Part shown: one piece after another, positions 42,093-51,212 of the stretch | Numbering within the stretch: the stretch's first letter is position 1 | How the letters are laid out: each line of letters starts with the position of its first letter | Source: Paraburkholderia sp. SG-MS1 | Lineage (GTDB): Bacteria; Pseudomonadota; Gammaproteobacteria; Burkholderiales; Burkholderiaceae | Length of the DNA: 64,000 bases | Direction of reading: 5' to 3' | Assembly: GCF_012275575.1 (NCBI RefSeq) | Contig: NZ_NPIH01000242.1 | Span: 65,141-129,140 of the forward strand | The notes under the pieces: generated by a model | What the model was told of the DNA's origin: nothing | Seen by the model: the letters and a program-made list of their open reading frames with translations, nothing else | Databases searched by the model: none | Made by a program: the position numbers and the translations under genes

Positions 42093-43652
42093 ATGCTAAA
42101 TAACATCACAATTCGTGGCGGCCTGACGCTGGTAATCAGCGTATTCGTCGCTTTCCTTCTGACGGTGATCGCTGTCGGTTATGGCGCGCTCAAACTCGCC
42201 AACAGCAGCCTCGACGACACGCAGCGCAGCGCGATCGCGCTATCGCATCTGAAGGCGAGTTCCGAAAAGCTTCTGCAGGTGCAGCTCGCATTGGGCACGT
42301 ACCAGACGCTCTTTAGCGTCGGCAAGCAGACCGACGATCTGCTCCCGGCCGCGCACAAGGTGCTCGTCGAATCGAACAAGGACTTCCGCAACTACATGGC
42401 GGGGCCGTTCGCGAGCGATGCCGAGCGCAAGCTCGCGCAAAGCGTCGAGCAGGCGCGCGCGGCGCTGGTCGACAAGGCGATCGAGCCGGAATTCAAGGCG
42501 CTCACCGATTTCGACTTCAACACCTTCCGCAATATCCAGGGCGACACGGCGAACAGCTTCTACGCGACCTATTCGAAAGCGATCGACGCACTCGAAAGCG
42601 CGCAGGTCGACAGTCAGCACCAGCAGGCCGCCATCGGCGCGCAGCGCTTCCAGCTGGCGACGCTGCTGTTCGTCGCAATCGGCGTGATCGCGCTCGTGAT
42701 CGGCGTGGCGGCGCGCATGGCGCTGTCGGCAGCGCTGATCAAGCCGGTCAACGCGACCGTCAAGCACTTCGAGCGGATCGCCGCCGGCGATCTGACGGTC
42801 GCCATCAAGGTGCGCTCGCGCAACGAAATGGGCCAGTTGCTCGGCGCGCTGACGAAGATGCGCGACGGCCTCGTCGAAACCGTCGCCAAGGTGCGAGGCA
42901 GCACGAGCGCGATCACCCAGGGCGCGAACGAAATCGCGTCGGGCAACGCGGACCTGTCCGCGCGTACCGAGCAGCAGGCGGCCGCGTTGCAGCAGACGGC
43001 GGCGAGCATGGAGCAGTTGTCGGCGACGGTGAAGCAGAACGCCGACAACGCGAAGCAGGCGAACCGGCTCGCCCACGGCGCGCTCGATACGGTCACGCGC
43101 GGCGGCACGGTGGTGTCGCGCGTCACCGAAACGATGGACGGCATTAGCGAGTCCTCGCGCAAGGTGACGGAGATCATCGGCATGATCGAAGGGATCGCGT
43201 TTCAGACCAACATTCTCGCGTTGAACGCGGCGGTGGAGGCGGCGCGCGCGGGCGAACAGGGGCGCGGCTTCGCGGTGGTGGCCTCGGAAGTGCGCAGTCT
43301 CGCGCAGCGCTCGGGCGCGGCGGCCAAGGAGATCAAGGAGCTGATCGGCGAATCGGCGGCCAAGGTCGAGGAGGGCGCCTCGCTCGTGTCCGACGCGCAG
43401 AAGACGATTCACGAAGCGATGAGCGCGGTCGAGCGCGTCACCGGCGTGATGAACGAGATCGAGGCGTCCGCGCTGGAGCAAAGCGACGGTATCGAGCAGG
43501 TCAACAAGGCGGTCTCGCAGATCGACGAAGTCACGCAGCACAATGCGGCGCTCGTCGAGCAGGCCGCGGCCGCGGCGAAGTCGCTGGAAGAGCAGGCGGC
43601 GATTTTGAAGGACGCCGTCGCGGTGTTTCAACTCGACGCGCTGTCGGCGTAG
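42093..43652 (+). CDS. Methyl-accepting chemotaxis protein
   Basis: A 519-residue chemoreceptor. Membrane helix 1 is at about residues 11-33. A helical periplasmic sensor of the four-helix-bundle type (about 34-186) follows, then helix 2 (about 187-211), a HAMP segment (KPVNATVKHFERIAAGDL), and the coiled-coil signalling domain. The hairpin tip contains the highly conserved EGIAFQTNILALNAAVEAAR. There is no C-terminal NWETF-like pentapeptide for CheR docking. GGAG 5 bases before the ATG fixes the start; the upstream in-frame extension is noncoding in character. The ligand is unknown. No other chemotaxis gene is nearby. Confidence 0.95.
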   Translation: MLNNITIRGGLTLVISVFVAFLLTVIAVGYGALKLANSSLDDTQRSAIALSHLKASSEKLLQVQLALGTYQTLFSVGKQTDDLLPAAHKVLVESNKDFRNYMAGPFASDAERKLAQSVEQARAALVDKAIEPEFKALTDFDFNTFRNIQGDTANSFYATYSKAIDALESAQVDSQHQQAAIGAQRFQLATLLFVAIGVIALVIGVAARMALSAALIKPVNATVKHFERIAAGDLTVAIKVRSRNEMGQLLGALTKMRDGLVETVAKVRGSTSAITQGANEIASGNADLSARTEQQAAALQQTAASMEQLSATVKQNADNAKQANRLAHGALDTVTRGGTVVSRVTETMDGISESSRKVTEIIGMIEGIAFQTNILALNAAVEAARAGEQGRGFAVVASEVRSLAQRSGAAAKEIKELIGESAAKVEEGASLVSDAQKTIHEAMSAVERVTGVMNEIEASALEQSDGIEQVNKAVSQIDEVTQHNAALVEQAAAAAKSLEEQAAILKDAVAVFQLDALSA

Positions 43653-43772
43653 GCAAGTCGTGGCGCTGGCGGGCTGGCGGAGGGCGCCGCGTGGCAGCGC
43701 GGGCCCGACCGACCCATCGACAGCGGCGCGCAGTCGGGGCGGCCGTTGCGATGGCGGCTCAAGCCCGTCGAG

Positions 43773-44507
43773 TCAATGACTCGTGCCGAGATAGGCCGCC
43801 TTCACCGACGGATCGTTACGCAATTGCAGCGCCGGCCCATGCGCGGCGATCCGGCCGTTTTCCAGCACATAGCCGTAGTCGGCCACATTGAGCGCCGCCG
43901 CGGCGAACTGCTCGACCAGCAGCATCGTCACGCCCTGGCCCTTCAGATTCTCGATGATGCGAAACACCTCTTCGACGAGAATCGGCGCGAGCCCCATCGA
44001 CGGTTCGTCGAGCAGCACGAGTTCGGGGTTCAGCATGATCGCGCGCGCCATCGCCAGCATCTGCTGTTCGCCGCCGGACAGCGTGCCGGCCAGTTGATTG
44101 CGCCGCTCCTTCAGGCGCGGGAACAGTTCGATCGCGCGCTCCAGATCGGCGTTCACGTCGCCGCGCGGCCGTGCCCATGTGAGGCGCGCAAACGCGCCGA
44201 GAATCAGATTGTCGGTCACGCTCATCGTCGCGAAGACGCGCCGGCCTTCCGGCGAATGCGCGAGGCCGAGCCGCGCGATGCGGTGCGAGTCGAGCGAGTC
44301 GATCCGCTTCGCGCTCGCGCCCATGCCCATTGTGATTTCACCGGCGCTCGGGCGGATCATCCCGGAGATCGCGCGCATCGTGGTGGTTTTGCCCGCGCCG
44401 TTAGAGCCGATCAGCGTGACGACCGACGCCTTCGGCACGTCGATCGAAATGCCGTGCAGCACTTTGACCTTGCCGTAGCCCGCATGCAGATTTCTGATCG
44501 ATAGCAT
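43773..44507 (-). CDS. livF: Branched-chain amino acid ABC transporter ATPase LivF
   Basis: A 244-residue ATPase. Walker A is GSNGAGKTT near residue 33, the Q-loop region includes GLAHSPEGRRVF (the LivF-specific PEGR), the signature is TLSGGEQQMLAMARA, and Walker B is LVLLDEPSMGL. The ATG at 44507 has AGGA 6 bases upstream and matches the family start, so it is preferred to 44528. It is the last gene of the liv operon, 37 bases after the fused livM-livG gene, and energises import with the LivG part. Confidence 0.95.
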   Translation of the reverse strand: MLSIRNLHAGYGKVKVLHGISIDVPKASVVTLIGSNGAGKTTTMRAISGMIRPSAGEITMGMGASAKRIDSLDSHRIARLGLAHSPEGRRVFATMSVTDNLILGAFARLTWARPRGDVNADLERAIELFPRLKERRNQLAGTLSGGEQQMLAMARAIMLNPELVLLDEPSMGLAPILVEEVFRIIENLKGQGVTMLLVEQFAAAALNVADYGYVLENGRIAAHGPALQLRNDPSVKAAYLGTSH

Positions 44508-44544
44508 GTGTGTTCCTGTGAGTCTCAAGACATGTCCGCGCGAC

Positions 44545-46497
44545 TCAGGCTGCTTGCCCGGCCGCCTGGCCGCCGAGATAAGCCTCGATGACCTTTTCGT
44601 TCGACTGGACTTCGGCCGGATTGCCTTCCGCGATCTTCTGCCCGAAGTCGAGCACCGACACGCGGTCGCACACGCTCATCACGACGTCCATGTGATGTTC
44701 GATCAGCACGACAGTAATGCCGTGATCGCGCACCTTGCGGATGATCGCGATCAGTTCCTTGATGTCCGGCGCGGTGAGGCCCGCGGCGGGTTCATCGAGC
44801 AGCAGCACTCGCGGATCGAGCGCGAGCGCCCGCGCGATTTCGAGCAGCCGCTGCTTGCCGTAGGGCAGGTTGCGCGCTTCCTCGCCGGCCACGTTCTCCA
44901 GCCCGACGAAACGCAGCATGCCGAACGCGCGCTCGCGCGCAGCCTCTTCCTCGCGCCGGTAGCGCCGCGACATCAGCCCGACGTCGGCGAGAGTGGCGCG
45001 GAACGTGTGATGCAGACCGACCAGCACGTTTTCGAGCGCGGTCATCTCGCCGAACAGCTGCACGTTCTGGAACGTGCGCGCGATGCCCGCCAGCGCGATC
45101 TGCGCGGAGGTCTTGCCCGCGAGCGACGTGCCGCGATAGTCGAGCGTGCCGGCGGTCGGTACGTAGATGCCGGTCAGCACGTTCATCATCGTGCTCTTGC
45201 CGGAGCCATTCGGGCCGATCAGGCCGTGAATCGTGCCGCGCCGCACGGTGAGATCGACATTGTTGAGCGCCTTCAGGCCGCTGAACTGCATCAGGATGCC
45301 GCGCAACTGCAGGATGTCTTCCGTGCCGCGTGCTTGCACCGCCTGAATCGCATCGCCGCCGACCGTCGTGGGCGCCGTCGTATCGACGGTGATCGTGCGC
45401 ACCCGGCCGTGCAGCACGATCTTGCGCACGAAGCCGACCACGCCGTCCTGCAGGTAGTACACGACGAGCAGGATCATCAGGCCGAAGATCGTCAGCCGCC
45501 AGTCGGCGAGCGTGTCGATGCGGTAGGAGAACGCAGCGAGCCCGACCGTGCCGAGCACCGGAATCGCCACCTTGCGCGGCGTCGATACCTTGCGCGTGAG
45601 CGCCACGCCCGCGCCGATCACGACCACTGCCGCCAGCACCGACGCGACGGTGCGGAACATGTCGATGTCGTCGAGCAGTTTGGGCAGCAGCACGATGATC
45701 GCGGAGCCGAGCAGCGCACCGGTGCGCGTCTTGCGTCCGCCCATGATGATCGCGAGCAGGAACAGGATGGTCAGCTCGAAGTTGTAGGTATTCGGCGAGA
45801 TGTACTGCTCCGAATACGAATAGAGGCAGCCGGCGAGCCCTGCAAAACCCGCGCTGATCACGAAAGCGTAGACCTTGTAGCGATACACCGACACGCCCAT
45901 GCAGTCCGAGGCGATCGGACTGTCGCGCAGCGCTTCGAACGCGCGGCCCAGGTGCGACTTGAGCACGCGGTGCACGACGATCAGCGACACCACCAGCAGC
46001 GCCGCGACGAGCCAGTAGTATTCGACTTCGTTCATCGGCCGGCCGCCCAACGACGGCTTGGGAATCTTCACGCCCATCGGCCCGTTGGTCAGAAAATCCA
46101 TCTCGTTGATGAGGATCTGCAGGATCGTGCCGAACGCGAGCGTGACCATCGCGAGGTAGGGACCGGACACGCGCAGCGCGGGCAGCGCGAGAATTGCGCC
46201 GAAGCCGGCCGTGATCAGGATCGCGAGCGGCGCGGTGACGAAAAACGGCATGCCGAGCTTGATGAACAGCACGCCTGCCGTATAAGCGCCGACCCCGAAC
46301 AAGCCCGCATGACCGAGCGAAACCTGGCCGGTATAGCCGACCACGATGTCGAGACCGAACAGCAGGATCGCGTAGATCATGATGGTCTCGAACAGATGGA
46401 TGTAGTACGGATTGCCTGACAGCACCGGGAACACCGCGAGCGCGACCAGCGCGAGAGCCGACGCAATGAGTTTCTTCAGATTCACGGCGGGCCTCAC
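44545..46497 (-). CDS. livM: LivM-LivG fusion: branched-chain amino acid permease/ATPase
   Basis: A 650-residue fusion of two usually separate subunits. Residues 1-360 are a LivM permease with about ten membrane helices (FETIMIYAILLFGLDIVVGY, GYTGQVSLGHAGLFG). Residues 395-650 are a LivG ATPase with Walker A GPNGSGKST (428-436), ARTFQNVQLF, a signature LPYGKQRLLEIARAL and Walker B VLLLDEPAAGL. The frame is continuous across the junction. I recall such fusions as common in Burkholderiales. The start overlaps the livH stop by 4 bases. Confidence 0.94.
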   Translation of the reverse strand: MRPAVNLKKLIASALALVALAVFPVLSGNPYYIHLFETIMIYAILLFGLDIVVGYTGQVSLGHAGLFGVGAYTAGVLFIKLGMPFFVTAPLAILITAGFGAILALPALRVSGPYLAMVTLAFGTILQILINEMDFLTNGPMGVKIPKPSLGGRPMNEVEYYWLVAALLVVSLIVVHRVLKSHLGRAFEALRDSPIASDCMGVSVYRYKVYAFVISAGFAGLAGCLYSYSEQYISPNTYNFELTILFLLAIIMGGRKTRTGALLGSAIIVLLPKLLDDIDMFRTVASVLAAVVVIGAGVALTRKVSTPRKVAIPVLGTVGLAAFSYRIDTLADWRLTIFGLMILLVVYYLQDGVVGFVRKIVLHGRVRTITVDTTAPTTVGGDAIQAVQARGTEDILQLRGILMQFSGLKALNNVDLTVRRGTIHGLIGPNGSGKSTMMNVLTGIYVPTAGTLDYRGTSLAGKTSAQIALAGIARTFQNVQLFGEMTALENVLVGLHHTFRATLADVGLMSRRYRREEEAARERAFGMLRFVGLENVAGEEARNLPYGKQRLLEIARALALDPRVLLLDEPAAGLTAPDIKELIAIIRKVRDHGITVVLIEHHMDVVMSVCDRVSVLDFGQKIAEGNPAEVQSNEKVIEAYLGGQAAGQAA

Positions 46498-47369
46498 ACT
46501 TTCTTGATCGAGGTCTTGCCGAACAGGCCGGCGGGTTTCAGCGCGAGCACGATCAGCAGCAGCACGAGCCCCGGCACATCCTTGTAGCCGGTGGAGATGT
46601 AGAAGCCCGTGGTGGTCTCCGCGATCCCGAGAATCACGCCGCCGACCACGATGCCGAGTCCGCTCGACAGCCCGCCGATGATCGCCACCGCGAACGCCTT
46701 GAGCCCGAGCACCGCGCCCATCGTCGCGCCGGTCAGCGTGAGCGGGGCGATCAGCACGCCGGCGAACGCCGCCGTCAGCGACGACAGCGCATACGAAAAC
46801 GTGATCACGAGACTGGTGTTGATGCCCATCAGCGCGGCGGCGTCGCGGTCGTTCGCGGTGGCCACCACCGCCTTGCCGAAGATCGTCTTGCGGTTGAAGA
46901 ACTCGACGGCCAGCATCATCACGAGTGCGCCGCCGACCACCAGCAGTTCCATCGGCAGCACGTTCGCGCCGAGCACCTTCAGCGGCGCTTCCGGCAGCGG
47001 CGACGGAAAGCGCAGATCGTCGCGGCCCCAGACGTTTTCCGCGACGTTCTTGAAGATGATGCCGAGCGCGATAGTCGACATGATCCAGCCGAATTCGGAT
47101 TTGATCCTGATCGCGGGCCGCACGCCGATCCGTTCGACGAACGCGCCTTGCAACAGACCGAACAGGCAGACGAGCGGAATCATCAGCCAGTAGTTGACGC
47201 CCAATGACACCAGCGTGAGGCCGACCAGCGCGCCGAGCATCAGAGCGTCGCCCTGGCCGAAGTTCAGCGTGCCGGACGTGGCGAACGTGAGTTGATAGCC
47301 GAATGCGATCACGGCGTAGATCATGCCGAGCGCAATGCCGCTATAGACGAGCTGCAGAAGAATGGCCAT
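46494..47369 (-). CDS. livH: Branched-chain amino acid ABC transporter permease LivH
   Basis: A 291-residue inner-membrane permease with about eight hydrophobic segments. Family blocks are SGIALGMIYAVIAFGYQLTF near the N terminus, TSGTLNFGQGDALMLGA, and AFAVAIIGGLSSGLGIVVGG, which corresponds to the ATPase-contact loop region. It pairs with the LivM half of the next gene and overlaps it by 4 bases. It is separated from livK by a 151-base spacer with two hairpins. Confidence 0.95.
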   Translation of the reverse strand: MAILLQLVYSGIALGMIYAVIAFGYQLTFATSGTLNFGQGDALMLGALVGLTLVSLGVNYWLMIPLVCLFGLLQGAFVERIGVRPAIRIKSEFGWIMSTIALGIIFKNVAENVWGRDDLRFPSPLPEAPLKVLGANVLPMELLVVGGALVMMLAVEFFNRKTIFGKAVVATANDRDAAALMGINTSLVITFSYALSSLTAAFAGVLIAPLTLTGATMGAVLGLKAFAVAIIGGLSSGLGIVVGGVILGIAETTTGFYISTGYKDVPGLVLLLIVLALKPAGLFGKTSIKKV

Positions 47370-47404
47370 CGTCGAGCGCCTTCGTATTCACCGCTTATGA
47401 GGCA

Positions 47405-47436
47405 GAGCCGCGCCCGCCATCAGGCGGGCGCGGCTC
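47405..47436 (-). promoter_or_regulatory. Perfect 14-base-pair hairpin in the livK-livH spacer
   Basis: GAGCCGCGCCCGCC (47405-47418) pairs perfectly with GGCGGGCGCGGCTC (47423-47436) around an ATCA loop. There is no U-tract after it in the livK-to-livH direction, so it is more likely an mRNA-end stabiliser or partial attenuator than a full terminator. Such hairpins often raise binding-protein mRNA above that of the permease genes. Confidence 0.6.
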
Positions 47437-47476
47437 CCGGAGCATGCTGCCGCGCGTTGCGCGCGCGGCTTTGCCA

Positions 47477-47507
47477 CGAGCCCGGCGCGAGGTGCGCACC
47501 GGGCTCG
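47477..47507 (-). promoter_or_regulatory. Second hairpin just after livK
   Basis: CGAGCCCGG (47477-47485) pairs with CCGGGCTCG (47499-47507), and an inner GCG/CGC extension with one mismatch reduces the loop to 5 bases. It begins 14 bases after the livK stop. Together with the hairpin at 47405-47436 it forms a tandem structure in the spacer. Confidence 0.55.
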
Positions 47508-47520
47508 CGTCGGTGCGCGC

Positions 47521-48735
47521 CTAGTTCGGCGACGCCTGCTTGGTGCGCAGCTGGCTGCCGCCCTTGCGGTCGGCCTCATACGCATAGATCACGCGGCCGC
47601 CCTTGACCTCGCCGACCACCGGCACGTTCGGGCTGATCGCTTCGTGGTCGTCGTGCGTGAACGGCTTGTCGTAGACCATCACGACGCCTTCCACCTTGGT
47701 GCCGAGGTTTTCGAGCGCGGCGCGCACTTTCGGGCCGTCGGTCGAACCGGCCTGAGTGATCGCGGCGGCCAGCAGGTAGATCGAGTCATAGCCCTGCGCG
47801 GCGGAGACCGGCGAGTCGATGCGATTGTTCTTCGGCTTGAATTCCTTCACGTACGCGTCGATGAACGCCTTGCGCTTGGGCGTATTGGCTTCCTGAATGA
47901 AGGTCTGCGGCATGCGCGCGCCTTCGCCGTTGGTGCTCGCGTTGTCGATGTAGTTCGCCATGGAGAGCGTCCAGCTGCCGATCAGCGGCACTTTCCAGCC
48001 GAGCTTGGCCATGCCGTTGGCGATCTGCGCAAGCTCCGGCCCGATCCCGTACGTCAGCACCGCTTCAGCGCCGGCCTCCTTGGCCTTGAGCAGCTGCGCG
48101 GTCATGTCGACGTCCTTGATGTTGAATTTCTCGACGGCGACCGGCTTCACGCCTTTCGCGGCAAGCGCTTTTTCGAGGTCTTCGCGGCCGAGCTGGCCGT
48201 AGTTGGTCGAGTCGGCGAGAATCGCCACTTTCTTGAAGCCGCGCTTCGTGACGGCTTCGTCGACGATCATCGGCGCCTGAATGCGGTCCGCGGCGGCGTT
48301 GCGGAACACGTAGTTGTCGGGCTGATCGGTGAACTGCTTCGTCACGATACTGCCGGTCGCGACGTTGTTGAAGACGGGAATCTTCGCTTCCTGGAAGAAG
48401 CGTTGCGAGGCGAGCGCGACGCCGGTGTTGATGTAGCCGACCACCGCGACGACTTTTTCCTTGTTGATCAGCTCTTGCGCGATCTGCACGCCACGTTCGT
48501 TTTTCGCTTCGTCGTCGCGTTCGACCAGCACGATCTGACGGCCCAGCACGCCGCCGCCCTTGTTGATTTCGGCGGCGGCAAGACGCACGCCGTCGCGCAT
48601 GCTCACGCCCATCGAAGACGACCCGCCGGTGAAGGGTCCGTCGACGCCGATCTTGATCGGGTCGGCCGCATAGCTGACGTTGGCGAAGGCACACAGCGCG
48701 AGCGCGCTCACCACGCTCTTCAAGCGAATTCCCAT
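47521..48735 (-). CDS. livK: Branched-chain amino acid ABC transporter substrate-binding protein
   Basis: A 404-residue periplasmic type I binding protein. Residues 1-23 are a signal peptide with cleavage expected after NVSYA (next residues ADP). The mature start DPIKIGVDGPFTGGSSSMG, followed by MRDGVRLAAAEINKGGGVLG, is the LivJ/LivK pattern. GGAG 5 bases before the ATG supports the start. It opens the livK-H-MG-F operon. The ligand may be leucine/isoleucine/valine or another amino acid or amide; sequence alone does not decide. Confidence 0.93.
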   Translation of the reverse strand: MGIRLKSVVSALALCAFANVSYAADPIKIGVDGPFTGGSSSMGVSMRDGVRLAAAEINKGGGVLGRQIVLVERDDEAKNERGVQIAQELINKEKVVAVVGYINTGVALASQRFFQEAKIPVFNNVATGSIVTKQFTDQPDNYVFRNAAADRIQAPMIVDEAVTKRGFKKVAILADSTNYGQLGREDLEKALAAKGVKPVAVEKFNIKDVDMTAQLLKAKEAGAEAVLTYGIGPELAQIANGMAKLGWKVPLIGSWTLSMANYIDNASTNGEGARMPQTFIQEANTPKRKAFIDAYVKEFKPKNNRIDSPVSAAQGYDSIYLLAAAITQAGSTDGPKVRAALENLGTKVEGVVMVYDKPFTHDDHEAISPNVPVVGEVKGGRVIYAYEADRKGGSQLRTKQASPN

Positions 48736-48838
48736 AGCAGTCTCCGTAGCATGTCTTTTCTTGCACGGAGCCTCGATGCGGCTCCCATGCGCGCCGGCCG
48801 GACGTTCTTAGGAAGCCTGACCGTCGCGTCGGTGAGGC

Positions 48839-48866
48839 AGTATAGGAAATCGTAAAGTATTAGTAA
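48839..48866 (-). promoter_or_regulatory. Candidate promoter of the liv operon
   Basis: On the minus strand, TATACT (48844-48839) is a good -10 with TTACTA (48866-48861) 16 bases upstream as a weak -35. It lies in a short AT-rich patch about 104 bases before the livK start. Confidence 0.4.
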
Positions 48867-48989
48867 TATTCGGACTTACCCGCTTGGTGCAATCCCGCAA
48901 TCGACGGCGGCGTGGTCCGTGCGGTACAACCAGCCGGACCCGCTCGCGCCCCGTCGATTTTTCGGCAACCGGTGGGTTGCCGTACCGAG

Positions 48990-50012
48990 TCAGGCAAACC
49001 CGCGCGGATTACCCGACTGCCAGCGCCAGTGATCCGCACACATCCGTTCGATGCCGAACTGCGCGCGCCAGCCGAGGATGTTCTCGGCGGCCGCCGGATC
49101 GGCGAAGCACGACGCGACGTCGCCCGGACGGCGCGCGACGATCTCATACGGCACCGGCTTGCCCGACGCCTTTTCGAACGCGCGCACCACGTCGAGCACG
49201 CTATAGCCCTGGCCCGTGCCGAGGTTCACGACGAAGCTCGCGTCGCGTTTGACCAGCGCGTCGAGCGCGGCGAGGTGCCCGCGCGCCAGATCGACCACGT
49301 GAATGTAGTCGCGCACGCCGGTGCCATCGGGCGTTTCATAGTCGCCGCCGAACACACGTAGCTTCCCAAGCTTGCCGACCGCCACCTGCGCGACATAGGG
49401 CATCAGGTTATTCGGAATGCCAGCCGGATCTTCGCCGATCAGACCGCTCTCGTGCGCGCCGACCGGATTGAAGTAGCGCAGCGTGGCGATGCGCCAGGAC
49501 GGGTCGGCCAGTTCCAGATCGCGCAGCACCTGCTCGGCGATCAGCTTCGACTGGCCGTACGGATTGGTGGCCGACAGCGGGAAGGATTCATCGATCGGCG
49601 AGCTTTTCGGCACGCCGTACACCGTCGCCGACGAACTGAACACGAACTGCCTGACGTTGCGATCACGCATCACGCCGAGCAGCGCCAGCAGGCTGCCCAC
49701 GTTGTTGCTGTAGTACTCGATCGGCTTCGCGACCGATTCGCCCACGGCCTTCAGCGCCGCGAAGTGAATGGCGCCCGTGATCGGGTGCGCGTCGAAAATA
49801 CGGTTGAGCGCGTCGATGTCGCGCGCGTCGTTTTCGTAGAAGGTCACGGCGCGGCCGGTGATTTTTTCCACGCGCCGCAGCGATTCGCGGTTGCTGTTCA
49901 CGAGATTGTCGATCACCACGACGTCGTAGCCGCCGTTGAGCAGTTCGACACATGTGTGCGAGCCGATGAAGCCAGCGCCGCCCGTTACCAGAATCGTGCC
50001 CTTCGTGGTCAT
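48990..50012 (-). CDS. galE: UDP-glucose 4-epimerase
   Basis: A 340-residue SDR that interconverts UDP-glucose and UDP-galactose (or the N-acetyl forms). The NAD motif TGGAGFIGS is at residues 10-18. SSSATVYG is at 126-133, and the catalytic pair is Y152/K156 (YGQSK). RYFNPVGAHESG and GTGVRDYIHVVDLA are typical GalE blocks. The ATG at 50012 is used; the 9-residue longer frame lacks family character. It ends the wzx-GT2-GT4-galE run, 13 bases after the GT4 gene, so it probably supplies galactose or GalNAc to that unit. Confidence 0.95.
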   Translation of the reverse strand: MTTKGTILVTGGAGFIGSHTCVELLNGGYDVVVIDNLVNSNRESLRRVEKITGRAVTFYENDARDIDALNRIFDAHPITGAIHFAALKAVGESVAKPIEYYSNNVGSLLALLGVMRDRNVRQFVFSSSATVYGVPKSSPIDESFPLSATNPYGQSKLIAEQVLRDLELADPSWRIATLRYFNPVGAHESGLIGEDPAGIPNNLMPYVAQVAVGKLGKLRVFGGDYETPDGTGVRDYIHVVDLARGHLAALDALVKRDASFVVNLGTGQGYSVLDVVRAFEKASGKPVPYEIVARRPGDVASCFADPAAAENILGWRAQFGIERMCADHWRWQSGNPRGFA

Positions 50013-50025
50013 GCTGTTTGCTCCG

Positions 50026-51174
50026 TTAAAGTAAAACACCCGTCATTTTCTGCACCAGGTCTTTATATGTTTCGACGACGACCCGTTCGTCGAATTCTTG
50101 TGCGACTTTTTGCCGGCCGCGTTCGGCCATCGCGCGGCGTTCGGCGTGGCTCATGTCGAGCATGCGCGCGAGTTGCGCGGCGAGGCTCTCTGCGCTGCGC
50201 ACTTCGCACAGCAGACCGTTGACGCCGTCGGCCACCACTTCGCGGCAGCCCGGCACGTCGGTCGTGACGATCGGCCGGCCCATCGCCGACGCTTCCATCA
50301 GCGTGCGCGGCACGCCTTCACGATACGACGGCAACACAATGCAATCGGCATCGGCGATGAAGGGGCGCACGTCGTGCGCCTCGCCGAGATACTCGATGAT
50401 GCCTTCCCGCTCCCACGCCGCCACTTCGTCGCGCGTGATCGCGCTCGGATTGTCGACGCCCACCGGGCCGAGCAGTTGGAACCGCGCGTGCGGATATCGT
50501 TCACGCAACCGTCGCGCGGCCTCCACATATTCGCCGACCCCCTTGTCCCACAGAAGCCGCCCGATCAGCACGAATTTAAACTCCGGCCGCTCAGGCAACG
50601 GTGCGAACGCGAACTGTTCGAGATCGACGCCTTCGCCGTGCAGCAGCCGCGCCCGCTCAGGATGCACCAACAAATTCTGCTCGACAAACGCGGCCTGGTC
50701 GTCGCGATTCAGAAACCAGACCTCGCGCGGGAAGCGGAACGCGAAACGATACAATTTTTTCGCCACCTGCGCGGCGCGGCTCTGCTGGATGAACACGTAG
50801 CCGAGCCCGGTCGTGACCGCGACCGACTGCACGCCCGCGAGCTTCGCGGCGATCGAGCCGTAGATGTTCGGCTTGATCGTGTAGTGAAACACCACGTGCG
50901 GGCGGATCGTCCGGTAGTGCCGATAGAGCGAGACAAGCGTGCGCAGATCGTCGCGTGGATTGGTGCCCTTGGAGGCGACCGGCAGTTCGATGCAGCGGCA
51001 GCCCATCGCGGTGAGCAGCTCGAACGTGCGGTCGCGCGGCGCGAGCACCGTCACGTCGACGCCGCGACCCACCAGCATGCGGATCAGTCCTTGCCGATAG
51101 GTATAGATTGCCCAGGCAGTATTGCAAACGAGTGTAATACGCAGCGCGGGCGTCGACTTCAAGACAGGCTTCAT
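50026..51174 (-). CDS. Glycosyltransferase family 4 protein, PglA-like
   Basis: A 382-residue GT4 enzyme. The N terminus RITLVCNTAWAIYTYRQGLI and the block VVFHYTIKPNIYGSIAAKL are of the type found in transferases that add GalNAc or a related sugar as an early step on lipid-linked oligosaccharides. The donor domain starts FVLIGRLLWDKGVGEYVEA, and the E-x7-E motif lies in YREGVPRTLMEASAMGRPI. The long N-terminal extension of the open frame is arginine-rich and noncoding in character, so the ATG at 51174 is chosen. It sits between galE and a GT2 gene. Confidence 0.88.
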   Translation of the reverse strand: MKPVLKSTPALRITLVCNTAWAIYTYRQGLIRMLVGRGVDVTVLAPRDRTFELLTAMGCRCIELPVASKGTNPRDDLRTLVSLYRHYRTIRPHVVFHYTIKPNIYGSIAAKLAGVQSVAVTTGLGYVFIQQSRAAQVAKKLYRFAFRFPREVWFLNRDDQAAFVEQNLLVHPERARLLHGEGVDLEQFAFAPLPERPEFKFVLIGRLLWDKGVGEYVEAARRLRERYPHARFQLLGPVGVDNPSAITRDEVAAWEREGIIEYLGEAHDVRPFIADADCIVLPSYREGVPRTLMEASAMGRPIVTTDVPGCREVVADGVNGLLCEVRSAESLAAQLARMLDMSHAERRAMAERGRQKVAQEFDERVVVETYKDLVQKMTGVLL

Positions 51175-51212
51175 GCGGGAGCGGATTCGGCGGTGAATGG
51201 AACGTTGGACGG

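Noticed and set aside
44545..46497. LivM-LivG as an assembly or frameshift error
   Set aside because: The frame is continuous, both halves are complete with a natural linker, and such fusions are familiar in Burkholderiales.
48963..48982. Hairpin CGGCAACC / GGTTGCCG after galE as a terminator
   Set aside because: On the galE strand it is followed by A residues, not T, and the T-run lies before the hairpin on the other strand, so it does not fit an intrinsic terminator.
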